From a virus: DNA of 24,560 nucleotides. The stretch lies in IMG/VR virus record IMGVR_UViG_3300022931_000021, positions 1 through 24,560 of that record, one strand, 5' to 3'. The notes under the pieces were generated by a model. It saw only the letters and a list, made by a program, of their open reading frames with translations. It did no database searches and was not told the origin of the DNA. Every line of letters begins with the position of its first letter. Position 1 is the first letter of the stretch. The position numbers and the translations under genes are program-made. Positions 13,940 to 20,835 of this stretch are shown here, one piece after another.

Positions 13940-14189
13940 TAAGAAGCAGGAACTCTTAACCATTATAATGGAAGAGTGTGCTGAAATACAAGTTGAGTGT
14001 TCAAAGATGATGAGGTTTGATGCTGATAGCAAAAAACTTGAGATGGAGGTTGGCGATCTACTATGTATGCTTGATATAATGTATAAATGGAATATGTTAG
14101 ATTGGGATGAGATAGAAAAACAAATACCACGTAAGAGAAAGAAACTCGAAAAGTGGAGTAATTTATTTAAAGGAGAAATATATGAGTGA
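13929..14189 (+). CDS. MazG-like nucleotide pyrophosphohydrolase
   Basis: An 86-residue all-helical protein with the MazG/dUTPase-like metal motif: EECAEI (Glu15, Glu16, Glu19) and, about 20 residues later, EMEVGDLLCMLDIM (Glu40, Asp43). The family hydrolyses (d)NTPs to monophosphate and pyrophosphate, and marine T4-like phages often carry MazG. It is shorter than full MazG (one domain only). No ribosome site is obvious because the start is inside the oxygenase gene, which suggests translational coupling. The KKRKKLEKW-like basic C-terminus may bind nucleic acid or the partner subunit. Confidence 0.75.
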   Translation: MISDKKQELLTIIMEECAEIQVECSKMMRFDADSKKLEMEVGDLLCMLDIMYKWNMLDWDEIEKQIPRKRKKLEKWSNLFKGEIYE

Positions 14190-14445
14190 TTTTGATTTTG
14201 ATTTTGGTTTTACAGCAGTAGATGAAGACGAACTAGAAGTAGTACAACAAGCATCTAAAACTGCTGCGAAATCGTCAGAAAACTACGACCACGTACAAGA
14301 AAAGATTGATGCGTTGTATAATGCAATCATACCACTACTTAACAACTTAAAGAAAAATCCAGAGAAGGAATATATCCTCTGGCCAAATAGAGTTGAAAAG
14401 GTTGATGAGTTTGAAGACCACTTGACTAAAATATACAAATCGTAA
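14182..14445 (+). CDS. Small acidic protein of unknown function upstream of uvsX
   Basis: An 87-residue protein with an unusual Asp/Phe-rich start (MSDFDFDFGFTAVDEDELE), then a helical charged region (SENYDHVQEKIDALYNAI..LLNNLKKN) and YILWPNRVEKVDEFEDHL near the end. The helices could form a coiled coil. TTAAAGGAG supports the start. I recall proteins with the FDFDFGF start next to uvsX in marine T4-like phages, but I do not know their role. It overlaps MazG by 8 bp, and the promoter of the next gene starts right after its stop. Confidence 0.75.
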   Translation: MSDFDFDFGFTAVDEDELEVVQQASKTAAKSSENYDHVQEKIDALYNAIIPLLNNLKKNPEKEYILWPNRVEKVDEFEDHLTKIYKS

Positions 14446-14446
14446 C

Positions 14447-14475
14447 TTTACTTTTGAGTGGGTTTATAGTATAAT
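14447..14475 (+). promoter_or_regulatory. Promoter (CTTTACT class) of the 14482-uvsX-41 operon, leaderless
   Basis: The -35 is TTTACT (14447-14452), the spacer is 17 bp and the -10 is TATAAT (14470-14475). The predicted +1 is 14482, the A of the next ATG. It probably drives uvsX and gp41 as well. Confidence 0.82.
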
Positions 14476-14481
14476 ATAGTT

Positions 14482-14652
14482 ATGTTTAAAATATTTAAAA
14501 AGAAAAAACAAGATCCAGTTGAAGAACTTGATTGGGATAAAATTACAACTCTAGATGACGTGAGGTTATTGATAAAACTTGCTTTCCCAGTCTTAAAGGT
14601 GAGTAATAGTAGAATTGAAGAAGTGAGACATTTATTAAAGGAGAAAGAATGA
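14482..14652 (+). CDS. Small basic protein (56 aa), leaderless, upstream of uvsX
   Basis: An uninterrupted 57-codon frame. It starts at the predicted transcription start and ends by overlapping the uvsX ATG (ATGA, 14649-14652), an arrangement typical of real phage genes. The product begins MFKIFKKKKQDPVEELDWDK and continues with a Leu/Ile-rich helical region (VRLLIKLAFPVLKV) and a charged end (IEEVRHLLKEKE). I recognise no family. A strong ribosome site for uvsX (AAAGGAG) lies inside its last codons. The main evidence is context; no homology is claimed. Confidence 0.7.
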   Translation: MFKIFKKKKQDPVEELDWDKITTLDDVRLLIKLAFPVLKVSNSRIEEVRHLLKEKE

Positions 14653-15692
14653 GTTTTTTGAGTGATATGACTAAGGGCATTGACACTGCCAATTTATTGT
14701 CGGACGGTGGTAATAGTTCTGAGTTTTCAGGTACTATTGATACTGGTTCGTATATTTTAAATGCATTAGTGTCGGGTAGTATTTACGGTGGTGTTCCAAA
14801 TAATAAGATTGTAGCATTTGCAGGTGAGTCTGCGACTGGTAAGACTTTCTTCGTACTAGGTGTAATCAAACAGTTTATGGAAGATAATGCTACTGGTGGT
14901 GTGATTTATTTTGACACTGAGGCAGCAGTTACTAAGAAGATGATGGAAGACCGTGGCATTGACTCAAGTCGAGTTGTTATCGTAGAACCTTCATCTATTG
15001 AAGAATTCAGAACAGATGCTACTCGTATCCTAACAAGTTATATTGACACTCCCGAAAAGGAAAAAGAACCTATGATGATGGTGCTTGACTCATTAGGTAT
15101 GTTGTCATCTAAGAAAGAATTAGAAGATACTGAAGCAGGCACAGATAAACGTGATATGACCAAAGCACAATTGCTACGTGGTACGTTCAGAGTATTATCA
15201 TTGAAACTTGCCAAGGCAAATGTACCATTAATGCTAACTAACCACGTGTATGATGTGATTGGTTCTTACTTCCCGCAGAAAGAAATCTCTGGTGGTAAAG
15301 GTTTGAAATATGCAGCAAGTTCTATTATTATGCTTGGTAAGAAGAAGGATAAAGATGGTACTGAGATTGTTGGTAACATTATTGGTTGCACAACTCATAA
15401 GTCACGATTCACTAAAGAGAATAAGAAAGTAGAAGTCAAACTATCATTCGACAAAGGTCTTGATAGATACTATGGACTCCTAGAACTCGCTGAGAAGTAC
15501 GACATCATTAAGAAGGTATCAACTCGTTATGAACTTCCAGATGGCAGTAAAGTATTCGGTAAAGCGATAAATGCTAATCCTGAGAAGGTATTTACGAAGG
15601 ATATCCTCGACCAACTCGACGTGGTAGCAAGAAAAGAGTTTATGTATGGTGAGTTCGTAGAGGAAACGGAGGTAGAAAATGACGAAGTATAA
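14649..15692 (+). CDS. uvsX: UvsX recombinase (RecA-like)
   Basis: A 347-residue RecA-family strand-exchange protein (T4 UvsX is 391 aa). Walker A is GESATGKT (59-66), IYFDTEAAVTKKMM holds the catalytic Glu, and MMMVLDSLGML is Walker B. LMLTNHVYDVIGSYFP and GGKGLKYAASSIIMLGKKK follow, the latter corresponding to the L2/DNA-binding side. It coats ssDNA with the help of UvsY and gp32 for recombination-dependent replication and repair. An AAAGGAG site lies seven bases before the ATG. The last 14 bp overlap the next gene. The acidic C-terminus (EFVEETEVENDEV) is as in RecA proteins. Confidence 0.95.
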   Translation: MSFLSDMTKGIDTANLLSDGGNSSEFSGTIDTGSYILNALVSGSIYGGVPNNKIVAFAGESATGKTFFVLGVIKQFMEDNATGGVIYFDTEAAVTKKMMEDRGIDSSRVVIVEPSSIEEFRTDATRILTSYIDTPEKEKEPMMMVLDSLGMLSSKKELEDTEAGTDKRDMTKAQLLRGTFRVLSLKLAKANVPLMLTNHVYDVIGSYFPQKEISGGKGLKYAASSIIMLGKKKDKDGTEIVGNIIGCTTHKSRFTKENKKVEVKLSFDKGLDRYYGLLELAEKYDIIKKVSTRYELPDGSKVFGKAINANPEKVFTKDILDQLDVVARKEFMYGEFVEETEVENDEV

Positions 15693-15978
15693 ATTAGTTG
15701 ACCATGCTAATGGATTCCACGATGAGCATTGGTGTGTTGAAATTGAAGAAGGGTTGTTTAAGGGTGTTGTTTATCAGTATGACACAATTAATATTGAAGA
15801 GAATGTAGACGGTGGTGATGCAGTGTTGAGGTTTAACACTATTACGGTTGACAACCCAAACGAAGAAGACTTGGCAGAAGATGAGTTCGTAGATACAATA
15901 GGTGATATATTAGTTAAAATTATTTCTGATAGAATGGAAGAGGAAAACTTGAGTGAACGTAACCCATCTGATACTTAA
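15679..15978 (+). CDS. Unknown acidic protein between uvsX and gene 41
   Basis: A 99-residue acidic protein. The first half contains beta-type segments (EGLFKGVVYQYDTINIEEN, AVLRFNTITV), and the second half is helical (EFVDTIGDILVKIISDRMEEE). It occupies the position of T4 gene 40, between uvsX and 41, but I see no similarity to T4 gp40. GGAGG lies six bases before the ATG. The gene overlaps uvsX by 14 bp and gp41 by 26 bp, so all three are one translational unit. A role alongside helicase or recombinase is inference from place only. Confidence 0.75.
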   Translation: MTKYKLVDHANGFHDEHWCVEIEEGLFKGVVYQYDTINIEENVDGGDAVLRFNTITVDNPNEEDLAEDEFVDTIGDILVKIISDRMEEENLSERNPSDT

Positions 15979-17338
15979 AAATTTAATACACGATGAAGAA
16001 TATGCAAGGACTACACTACCTTATCTAGAATCAAAATACTTTGATGAACACATTGAGAAGATTGTCTATGAACAAGTCAATGAGTTTATATCAAAGTATA
16101 ATTCTTTACCAACACGTGAAGCATTAGTAATTGAATTGGACAACCGTAAAGGTATGTCCGATAAAGAATTTACTGAATGTGGTGCATATATTGGAACTCT
16201 CATTGATGATGAGAAGGAAGATCCCGAGTGGTTAGTAAACACAACTGAAAAGTTTTGTCAAGAAAAGGCATTGTATAATGCTATTATGGATTCTATTGCC
16301 ATCATCGATGGTGAGAGTGATGAAGACAAAGGGGCAATTCCAGAACTATTAACTGATGCATTGAGTGTGTCATTCGATCCAAACGTTGGTCACGACTTCC
16401 TTGACGATGCTGATGATAGATACGATTTTTATCACAGAGTTGAGGAACGTATTCCATTTGATATTGATTATCTAAACAAAATCACTAAGGGTGGTTTGCC
16501 TAAGAAATCCTTAACAGTATTAATGGCAGGTACAGGTGTTGGTAAGTCGTTAGCAATGTGTCACTTCGCTTCTGCTAATATGCTTGATGGTAAAAACGTT
16601 TTATACATTACTATGGAGATGGCAGAGGAAAGGATTGCTGAACGTATTGACGCAAACTTATTGAATGTGAAACTTGATGACTTGCCTAATATGGCAAAGG
16701 AAACCTATAAGAAAAAGATTGCTAAGGTTAAAGGCAAGACATCTGGTAAGATGGTTGTTAAGGAATATCCAACCTCATCGGCAGGTGTTGGTCACTTCAG
16801 ACACTTATTAAATGAGTTGAAGTTGAAGAAAGGGTTTAAACCAGACATCATCTATATTGACTATCTGAACATCTGTATGTCGAGTAGAATGAAGATGGGC
16901 GCTAGTGTGAACAGTTATACTTATGTCAAGGCAATTGCTGAAGAGATTAGAGGATTAGCAGTTGAGCATAATGTACCAATCGTAACTGCAACACAGGTTA
17001 ATAGAACTGGTTATGGTGACAGTGACTTTGGTCTTGAAGATACATCTGAATCATTTGGTTTACCTGCTACGACTGACTTAATGTTAGCACTCATTTCTAC
17101 TGAAGAGATGGAAGCGATTGACCAAATACTTATTAAGCAGTTGAAGAATAGATATGGCGATCCTGGAACTAACAAACGTTTCGTGGTTGGTATTGATAGA
17201 CCTAAGATGAGATTGTATGATGTTGAATCAAATGCTCAGTTAGATTTGGTCGGAACTCATACTGCCACTGAACATAAGTTTAACAAACCAATCCACGTTG
17301 GTGATGAAAAGAAATCATTTGGACAATTAAAGGTATAA
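15953..17338 (+). CDS. 41: Replicative DNA helicase (T4 gp41 homologue, DnaB family)
   Basis: A 461-residue DnaB-type hexameric helicase. The N-terminal domain (LILKNLIHDEEYARTTLPYL) is like T4 gp41. Walker A is AGTGVGKS (192-199), followed by NVLYITMEMAEERIAERIDANLL, IIYIDYLNICMSS (Walker B) and AIAEEIRGLAVEHNVPIVTATQVNR. LKNRYGDPGTNKRFVVGID near the end supplies the arginine-finger strand. It unwinds the fork 5'-3' with primase gp61, which is not in this window. The start is GTG at 15953, preceded by AGAGGA; no in-frame ATG fits the T4 N-terminus. The end lies directly before the CTTGAC-class promoter at 17368. Confidence 0.96.
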   Translation: MNVTHLILKNLIHDEEYARTTLPYLESKYFDEHIEKIVYEQVNEFISKYNSLPTREALVIELDNRKGMSDKEFTECGAYIGTLIDDEKEDPEWLVNTTEKFCQEKALYNAIMDSIAIIDGESDEDKGAIPELLTDALSVSFDPNVGHDFLDDADDRYDFYHRVEERIPFDIDYLNKITKGGLPKKSLTVLMAGTGVGKSLAMCHFASANMLDGKNVLYITMEMAEERIAERIDANLLNVKLDDLPNMAKETYKKKIAKVKGKTSGKMVVKEYPTSSAGVGHFRHLLNELKLKKGFKPDIIYIDYLNICMSSRMKMGASVNSYTYVKAIAEEIRGLAVEHNVPIVTATQVNRTGYGDSDFGLEDTSESFGLPATTDLMLALISTEEMEAIDQILIKQLKNRYGDPGTNKRFVVGIDRPKMRLYDVESNAQLDLVGTHTATEHKFNKPIHVGDEKKSFGQLKV

Positions 17339-17367
17339 TTCCCCTATTATAAACACGGTTAATACGC

Positions 17368-17396
17368 TTGACATTTGCTCAAAACTAGGGTATAAT
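17368..17396 (+). promoter_or_regulatory. Promoter (CTTGAC class) of the SprT-like gene
   Basis: The -35 is TTGACA (17368-17373), a perfect consensus box. The spacer is 17 bp and the -10 is TATAAT (17391-17396), preceded by CTAGGG. The predicted +1 is near 17403; AAAGGGG precedes the ATG at 17430. It is the best sigma70 match in the window. CCCTA (17342-17346) and TAGGG (17386-17390) form a short inverted repeat like those at 204-264 and 2533-2587. Confidence 0.88.
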
Positions 17397-17429
17397 ATAA
17401 GTATAGATTGAGTGAAAAGGGGTTGAGTT

Positions 17430-17756
17430 ATGATTGATACTAAAAAAATTGTTGAGTTTGCTAGAGATGAGTTGATGATTTCAAAGAATGTTATTGTTAA
17501 TGTTTATTTAGAAGATCTAACTGAAGACAATGCCCATGGTTGGTGTGTTGCTTCTTCTGACAAACCAGGATTCAATAAGAATGAATATGATATTGAACTT
17601 GAAGAAACTTTAAATGATGATGAGTTGTTAGTTACTTTGTGTCACGAAATGGTTCACGTTAGACAATACTCACAAGGTGAGAGATCTAATGAACGTGAAG
17701 CAATTTCTTTAGAAAACGAATTAGCAGAGAAATATAAAAAGTTTATTGCAGGGTAA
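17430..17756 (+). CDS. Small SprT/M78-like zinc metallopeptidase
   Basis: A 108-residue protein with a clear zinc-peptidase helix, TLCHEMVHVRQY (His72, Glu73, His76). A downstream Glu-rich helix, NEREAISLENELAEKY, could carry the third ligand. It is a minimal, single-domain protease of the gluzincin type; the substrate is unknown. Together with the HExxH/VWA protein it is one of two predicted zinc peptidases, and both use the same promoter class. The last 10 bp of the gene are also the 5' end of a tRNA, so the stop codon lies within the tRNA acceptor region. Confidence 0.8.
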   Translation: MIDTKKIVEFARDELMISKNVIVNVYLEDLTEDNAHGWCVASSDKPGFNKNEYDIELEETLNDDELLVTLCHEMVHVRQYSQGERSNEREAISLENELAEKYKKFIAG

Positions 17757-17823
17757 TTCAGTTCGGTAGAAATCCAGGCTCATAACCTGGAAGTCCTTGG
17801 TTCAAATCCAAGTCCTGCTACCA
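17747..17823 (+). tRNA. tRNA with CAT anticodon (Met, or Ile2 if modified)
   Basis: The acceptor TGCAGGG (17747-17753) faces TCCTGCT (17813-17819), with a T-T mismatch at position 1:72 and a G-T pair at 7:66. The D arm pairs over 3 bp. The anticodon stem CCAGG/CCTGG has loop CTCATAA, giving CAT. The T arm is CTTGG TTCAAAT CCAAG. CCA is encoded at 17821-17823. A 1:72 mismatch is a mark of initiator tRNA, but the three G-C pairs expected in its anticodon stem are not all present (one is A-T). Its first 10 bases overlap the SprT-like gene. It could be elongator Met, initiator Met or lysidine-Ile. Confidence 0.85.
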
Positions 17824-17829
17824 TTTATA

Positions 17830-18002
17830 GAAGTCTTTTGGCAGTTTAGACTTCCTCCCAAACTAAAACTGTCAGGTGGTGTGTACTCCGAACTCAATCA
17901 ACGACCACACCACCAATTTATTATAAGTAGGATGCGGACTCCTTTGTTATGTTTTTTGACGCATCCCCCAGACCCGAGCATGTCTTCCACCAAAAACTGC
18001 TC
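17830..18002 (+). ncRNA. Non-coding array of hairpins with CUCC-type loops
   Basis: Between the tRNA and the late promoter there is no convincing gene. Instead four stem-loops stand in a row. (A) TGGCAGTTT (17839-17847) pairs with AAACTGTCA (17866-17874), loop with CTTCCTCCC; part of it can alternatively form GAAGTC/GACTTC (17830-17854). (B) GGTGGTGTG (17875-17883) pairs with CACACCACC (17906-17914), loop with ACTCC. (C) GGATGCG (17930-17936) pairs with CGCATCC (17960-17966), loop with ACTCCTTT. (D) GAGCA (17976-17980) pairs with TGCTC (17998-18002), loop with TCTTCC. The loops resemble the anti-Shine-Dalgarno end of 16S rRNA. On the minus strand the same loops would show GGAGT/GGAGG. A small regulatory RNA is my inference. 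Confidence 0.55.
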
Positions 18003-18024
18003 ACCTATTCCTCATATGAAATAT

Positions 18025-18032
18025 TATAAATA
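18025..18032 (+). promoter_or_regulatory. T4-type late promoter of the predicted internal-protein operon
   Basis: TATAAATA (18025-18032), an exact T4 late core. The predicted start (about 18038) is one base before the ATG at 18039, and no ribosome site is present, so the first gene's mRNA would be leaderless. It probably drives the following operon of overlapping genes. Confidence 0.75.
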
Positions 18033-18038
18033 TCTATT

Positions 18039-19262
18039 ATGAAAAGATTTAAGACCATACTTTCTGAAGCAAAACTCACACATCTCGAACACATTGAAGA
18101 TGCTATCTTTGATGATGGTATTGCAGGTGGCAAAGAAGCATTAAGAATTCTAAAAGATGTTGCTGATGTGCTACATGGTCATGCCAATAAACCTTTAAAC
18201 ATTCAAGCAAAGGTAGATGGTGCACCTGCTGTTGTCGCTGGGATTAATCCTGAGAATGGTAAATTCTTTGTCGGTACTAAAGCAGTGTTTAATAGAAACC
18301 CTAAAGTTAATTATACAAATGCTGACGTAGATAAGAATCATGGCGGTGGACTTGCACTGAAATTGAAGTCTGCTCTTAAACATTTCCCTAAGATGGGAAT
18401 TAAAGGAATCCTTCAAGGTGACTTTATGTTCACTCCAGAAGATTTAAAGAAAGCAACAATTGATGACGAAGATTACATCACATTCACTCCTAATACTATT
18501 ACATATGCTATTCCTGCCAAGTCTGAGTTAGCAGATACTATTAAGAAAGCAAAGGTTGGTGTTATCTGGCATACAACCTATACTGGTGATACTATTGCTG
18601 ACTTGTCTGCTCAATTCAAAATCAATATTAATGCATTGAAGAAATCGAAAGACTGTTGGTTTACTGATACGACATTCAGAAATGTATCAGGTGCTGCAAC
18701 TTTGACACTCGGTGAGATGGCAATAATTAATAAACGATTAGTATCTGCCGAAAAAGAATTGTCAGCATTGGATAAAAAATCAGTAGATCTATTATTCGGT
18801 AAGACTGAGATTGCATTCAACTTGAAAATCTATATCAACGATTTAGTTAAGCAAGGCAAAAGGTTTAAAGGTAAACAACAAGCAATTACAGGATTCATCG
18901 ACTTCCTAAGAAAACGTTATAGTCCGATGATTGCCAAGTTGAAATCTGATAAAGGTAAGGCAAAGAAGCAATCATCGTTAGATGATTTAATAAATACTTT
19001 ACATAAGAATAAGAAAGCAGGTGGAACACTTGCTTATGCTCTACAATGGCATGACGATATTGCTGACATTAAACGGATCTTAGTTAAGAAGATGGAAACA
19101 GTTAATAGTATCCCTGCATTTATTAAGACCCCGACTGGTTATAAAGTAACTGGTCCAGAAGGTTTTGTCGCCATTGATACGTTATCTAACAAGGCAGTTA
19201 AACTTGTAGATAGACTTGAGTTTAGTAGAAATAATTTTAATGCGGTAAAATCATGGTCTTAA
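18039..19262 (+). CDS. Ligase/capping-type nucleotidyltransferase-like protein with capsid-targeting-like N-terminus (DUF6267-like)
   Basis: A 407-residue protein. The first eleven residues, MKRFKTILSEA, look like the T4 capsid-targeting sequence with a gp21-type site after LSE. Then THLEHIEDAIF leads to NIQAKVDGAPAVVAGI, a KxDG nucleotidyltransferase motif I with Lys58, Asp60 and Gly61. GKFFVGTKAVFN, GILQGDFMF (125-131), YITFTPNTITYAIP and KVGVIWHTTY follow in the order expected of the later ligase/capping motifs. I recall this as a phage family named DUF6267. It would form a covalent Lys-nucleotide intermediate; whether the target is DNA, RNA or protein is unknown. It overlaps the next gene by 10 bp. 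Confidence 0.75.
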   Translation: MKRFKTILSEAKLTHLEHIEDAIFDDGIAGGKEALRILKDVADVLHGHANKPLNIQAKVDGAPAVVAGINPENGKFFVGTKAVFNRNPKVNYTNADVDKNHGGGLALKLKSALKHFPKMGIKGILQGDFMFTPEDLKKATIDDEDYITFTPNTITYAIPAKSELADTIKKAKVGVIWHTTYTGDTIADLSAQFKININALKKSKDCWFTDTTFRNVSGAATLTLGEMAIINKRLVSAEKELSALDKKSVDLLFGKTEIAFNLKIYINDLVKQGKRFKGKQQAITGFIDFLRKRYSPMIAKLKSDKGKAKKQSSLDDLINTLHKNKKAGGTLAYALQWHDDIADIKRILVKKMETVNSIPAFIKTPTGYKVTGPEGFVAIDTLSNKAVKLVDRLEFSRNNFNAVKSWS

Positions 19263-20509
19263 ATTTTAAAGAATATTTAACTGAAGGTGCTGCAACTAAT
19301 GCATCAACATTGTTTGAAGAAGTTATTGTAGAATTAATCAACACTAATAAGGTTGATAAATCAATAATGAAGAGTGCGAGTGTGCAAGCATGGTTGAAGA
19401 AAACTAATAAGAAGTGGAATACTGTCAGTGGTAAGACTGATGATGAGGTTGTTCAGGTGTTAGTGAAGTTTAAGAAACTTATTAATAGTCAGTTGAAAGG
19501 TAAAGCAAAAGCAGGTGGTAGTAATAAATTAGCAGTATCTGGTTTCTGGAACAAATCGACTGGTAAAGATAAAGACACGTCAAAGGCAGACATTATTGTA
19601 AGTGGTGTTGGTGTTTCAATTAAAGGTCCGGAAGCAAGATTGATGTCAGGTGTTAAGGCAGAATCTAAGGCAACACTTGTTGCAGCACTAGAGCAATCAG
19701 ACGTTAAAGGCAAACTTGGTGAAGAATTAATTTCCGTATTGGACAATTTCGTTGAACGTGTAAAGACTTATGGTGCTGATATGGACACTACTACAATGCG
19801 TAAAATGGATCCATCTAAATTATCTGCCGAAAATAAAAAAGCACTTGACCAATTAAATACTCAAAGAGAAGTTAAGGAAAGGGCAGAGAGTGCATTTAGA
19901 TCTGCATTTAATAATGCTGAATTTAGAAAGGCATTTGCATGGGAAGCAATGTCTGGATCTGAAAAATTTAATGGTAATGCATTTGGAAGTGCTGGTGATA
20001 CTACTGGGTTTGCCGATTCTATGTTTGTGTGGAACTATACCCTAAGTGGTATTAAATATAAGTCTGGGTTATCACAATCAGATGCCTATGTTGCAAGTGT
20101 TGCTAAACAAATGAAAATTAAAACTGACGTTAAGAGTCATTCATATTCTAAGACAGTTGATGGTGTTAAAACTAAACTTGGATATACTATATCACAAACT
20201 ATTGATTTAGCAATGACTACTGCTGCAGACCAATTCAAAACATTAAATGATGATTATGAAATGGAATACACTAACAACAACCTATTACTAAGTGAAGGTA
20301 TTATTGATGAGGGTAAGTTTACTGATGCTATGAAAGGTGTTTGGGATAAAGTGAAGAATGCTATAACAAAGTTGTGGATGGCATTGGTTAAAAAGGTTAA
20401 AGAACTAAAGGAAATTATCAAAGAAGTTACACAAGGTAGTGTGTCTTATATGATGAATGCCTTTGGGTTAGACGTTGATGTCAAATATAATAACAATATA
20501 AAATTCTAA
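19253..20509 (+). CDS. Unknown protein with capsid-targeting-like N-terminus and possible PD-(D/E)XK-like core
   Basis: A 418-residue protein. It begins MVLNFKEYLTEGAA, resembling a capsid-targeting peptide with cleavage after LTE. Residues 21-27 contain acidic helix residues (FEEVIVE), and KADIIVSGVGVSIKGPEARL (Asp113, Ser122-Lys124) has the spacing of a nuclease D...(S)xK core. This is a pattern, not a proof. KAFAWEAMSGSEKFNG (227-241) and FADSMFVWN look like a motif of phage head-associated proteins. A second gp21-like site, LLSEGIIDEG, lies near residues 345-354; the part after it is a basic/amphipathic helix pair. It overlaps its neighbours by 10 and 1 bp. Confidence 0.7.
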   Translation: MVLNFKEYLTEGAATNASTLFEEVIVELINTNKVDKSIMKSASVQAWLKKTNKKWNTVSGKTDDEVVQVLVKFKKLINSQLKGKAKAGGSNKLAVSGFWNKSTGKDKDTSKADIIVSGVGVSIKGPEARLMSGVKAESKATLVAALEQSDVKGKLGEELISVLDNFVERVKTYGADMDTTTMRKMDPSKLSAENKKALDQLNTQREVKERAESAFRSAFNNAEFRKAFAWEAMSGSEKFNGNAFGSAGDTTGFADSMFVWNYTLSGIKYKSGLSQSDAYVASVAKQMKIKTDVKSHSYSKTVDGVKTKLGYTISQTIDLAMTTAADQFKTLNDDYEMEYTNNNLLLSEGIIDEGKFTDAMKGVWDKVKNAITKLWMALVKKVKELKEIIKEVTQGSVSYMMNAFGLDVDVKYNNNIKF

Positions 20510-20835
20510 TGAAAACATTAACATTTAAAGACTTCTGTGAGATAGTTGAAGACAAAGCACTTAAACCAGTTCCTGGATGTAAGTGGTGTCATCTACGTGA
20601 TTACAGAAAAGAGTATGATAAGTTTCAATCATCTGATGAAAAGAAAGCATATCGTGCCGAGTTAAATAGGTATAATAGAAAGAATAGAAAACCTGAACAC
20701 GAAGGGATGGATGCATCTCACGTTAAAGGTAAGATTGTTGGATATGAAGATGCCTCAGTAAATAGAGGTAAGGCAGAAAAGAGCAGACTTAAAGGGTCTA
20801 AACGTAAACCTAGAGAGATAGAGGAAAACAAATGA
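20509..20835 (+). CDS. Small basic protein of unknown function
   Basis: A 108-residue, strongly basic protein. It starts MKTLTFKDFCEIVEDKA, a weaker variant of the capsid-targeting peptide (IVE|D). Next is a CKWCHLRDY segment with two close cysteines that could bind a metal. Then comes YRAELNRYNRKNRKP and, at the end, GMDASHVKGKIVGYEDASVNR followed by KSRLKGSKRKPREI. I remember small proteins ending in DASH..GKIVG....NRG in marine T4-like phages but not their role. Basic character and position suggest a DNA-associated virion protein (inference). It overlaps its neighbours by 1 and 4 bp. Confidence 0.7.
   Translation: MKTLTFKDFCEIVEDKALKPVPGCKWCHLRDYRKEYDKFQSSDEKKAYRAELNRYNRKNRKPEHEGMDASHVKGKIVGYEDASVNRGKAEKSRLKGSKRKPREIEENK

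Noticed and set aside
17334-17339. TATAAT at the end of gene 41
   Set aside because: No -35 box at a fitting distance; a better promoter follows at 17368.
17830-18002. Idea that the repeated hairpins are a CRISPR array
   Set aside because: The stems differ in sequence and there are no equal-length repeats or spacers.
17797-18042. An 81-residue + strand frame
   Set aside because: It starts inside the tRNA and runs through the hairpin array; no ribosome site, and the composition is unlike phage proteins.
20671-20676. TATAAT inside the gene at 20509
   Set aside because: Lies within coding sequence without a -35 box.
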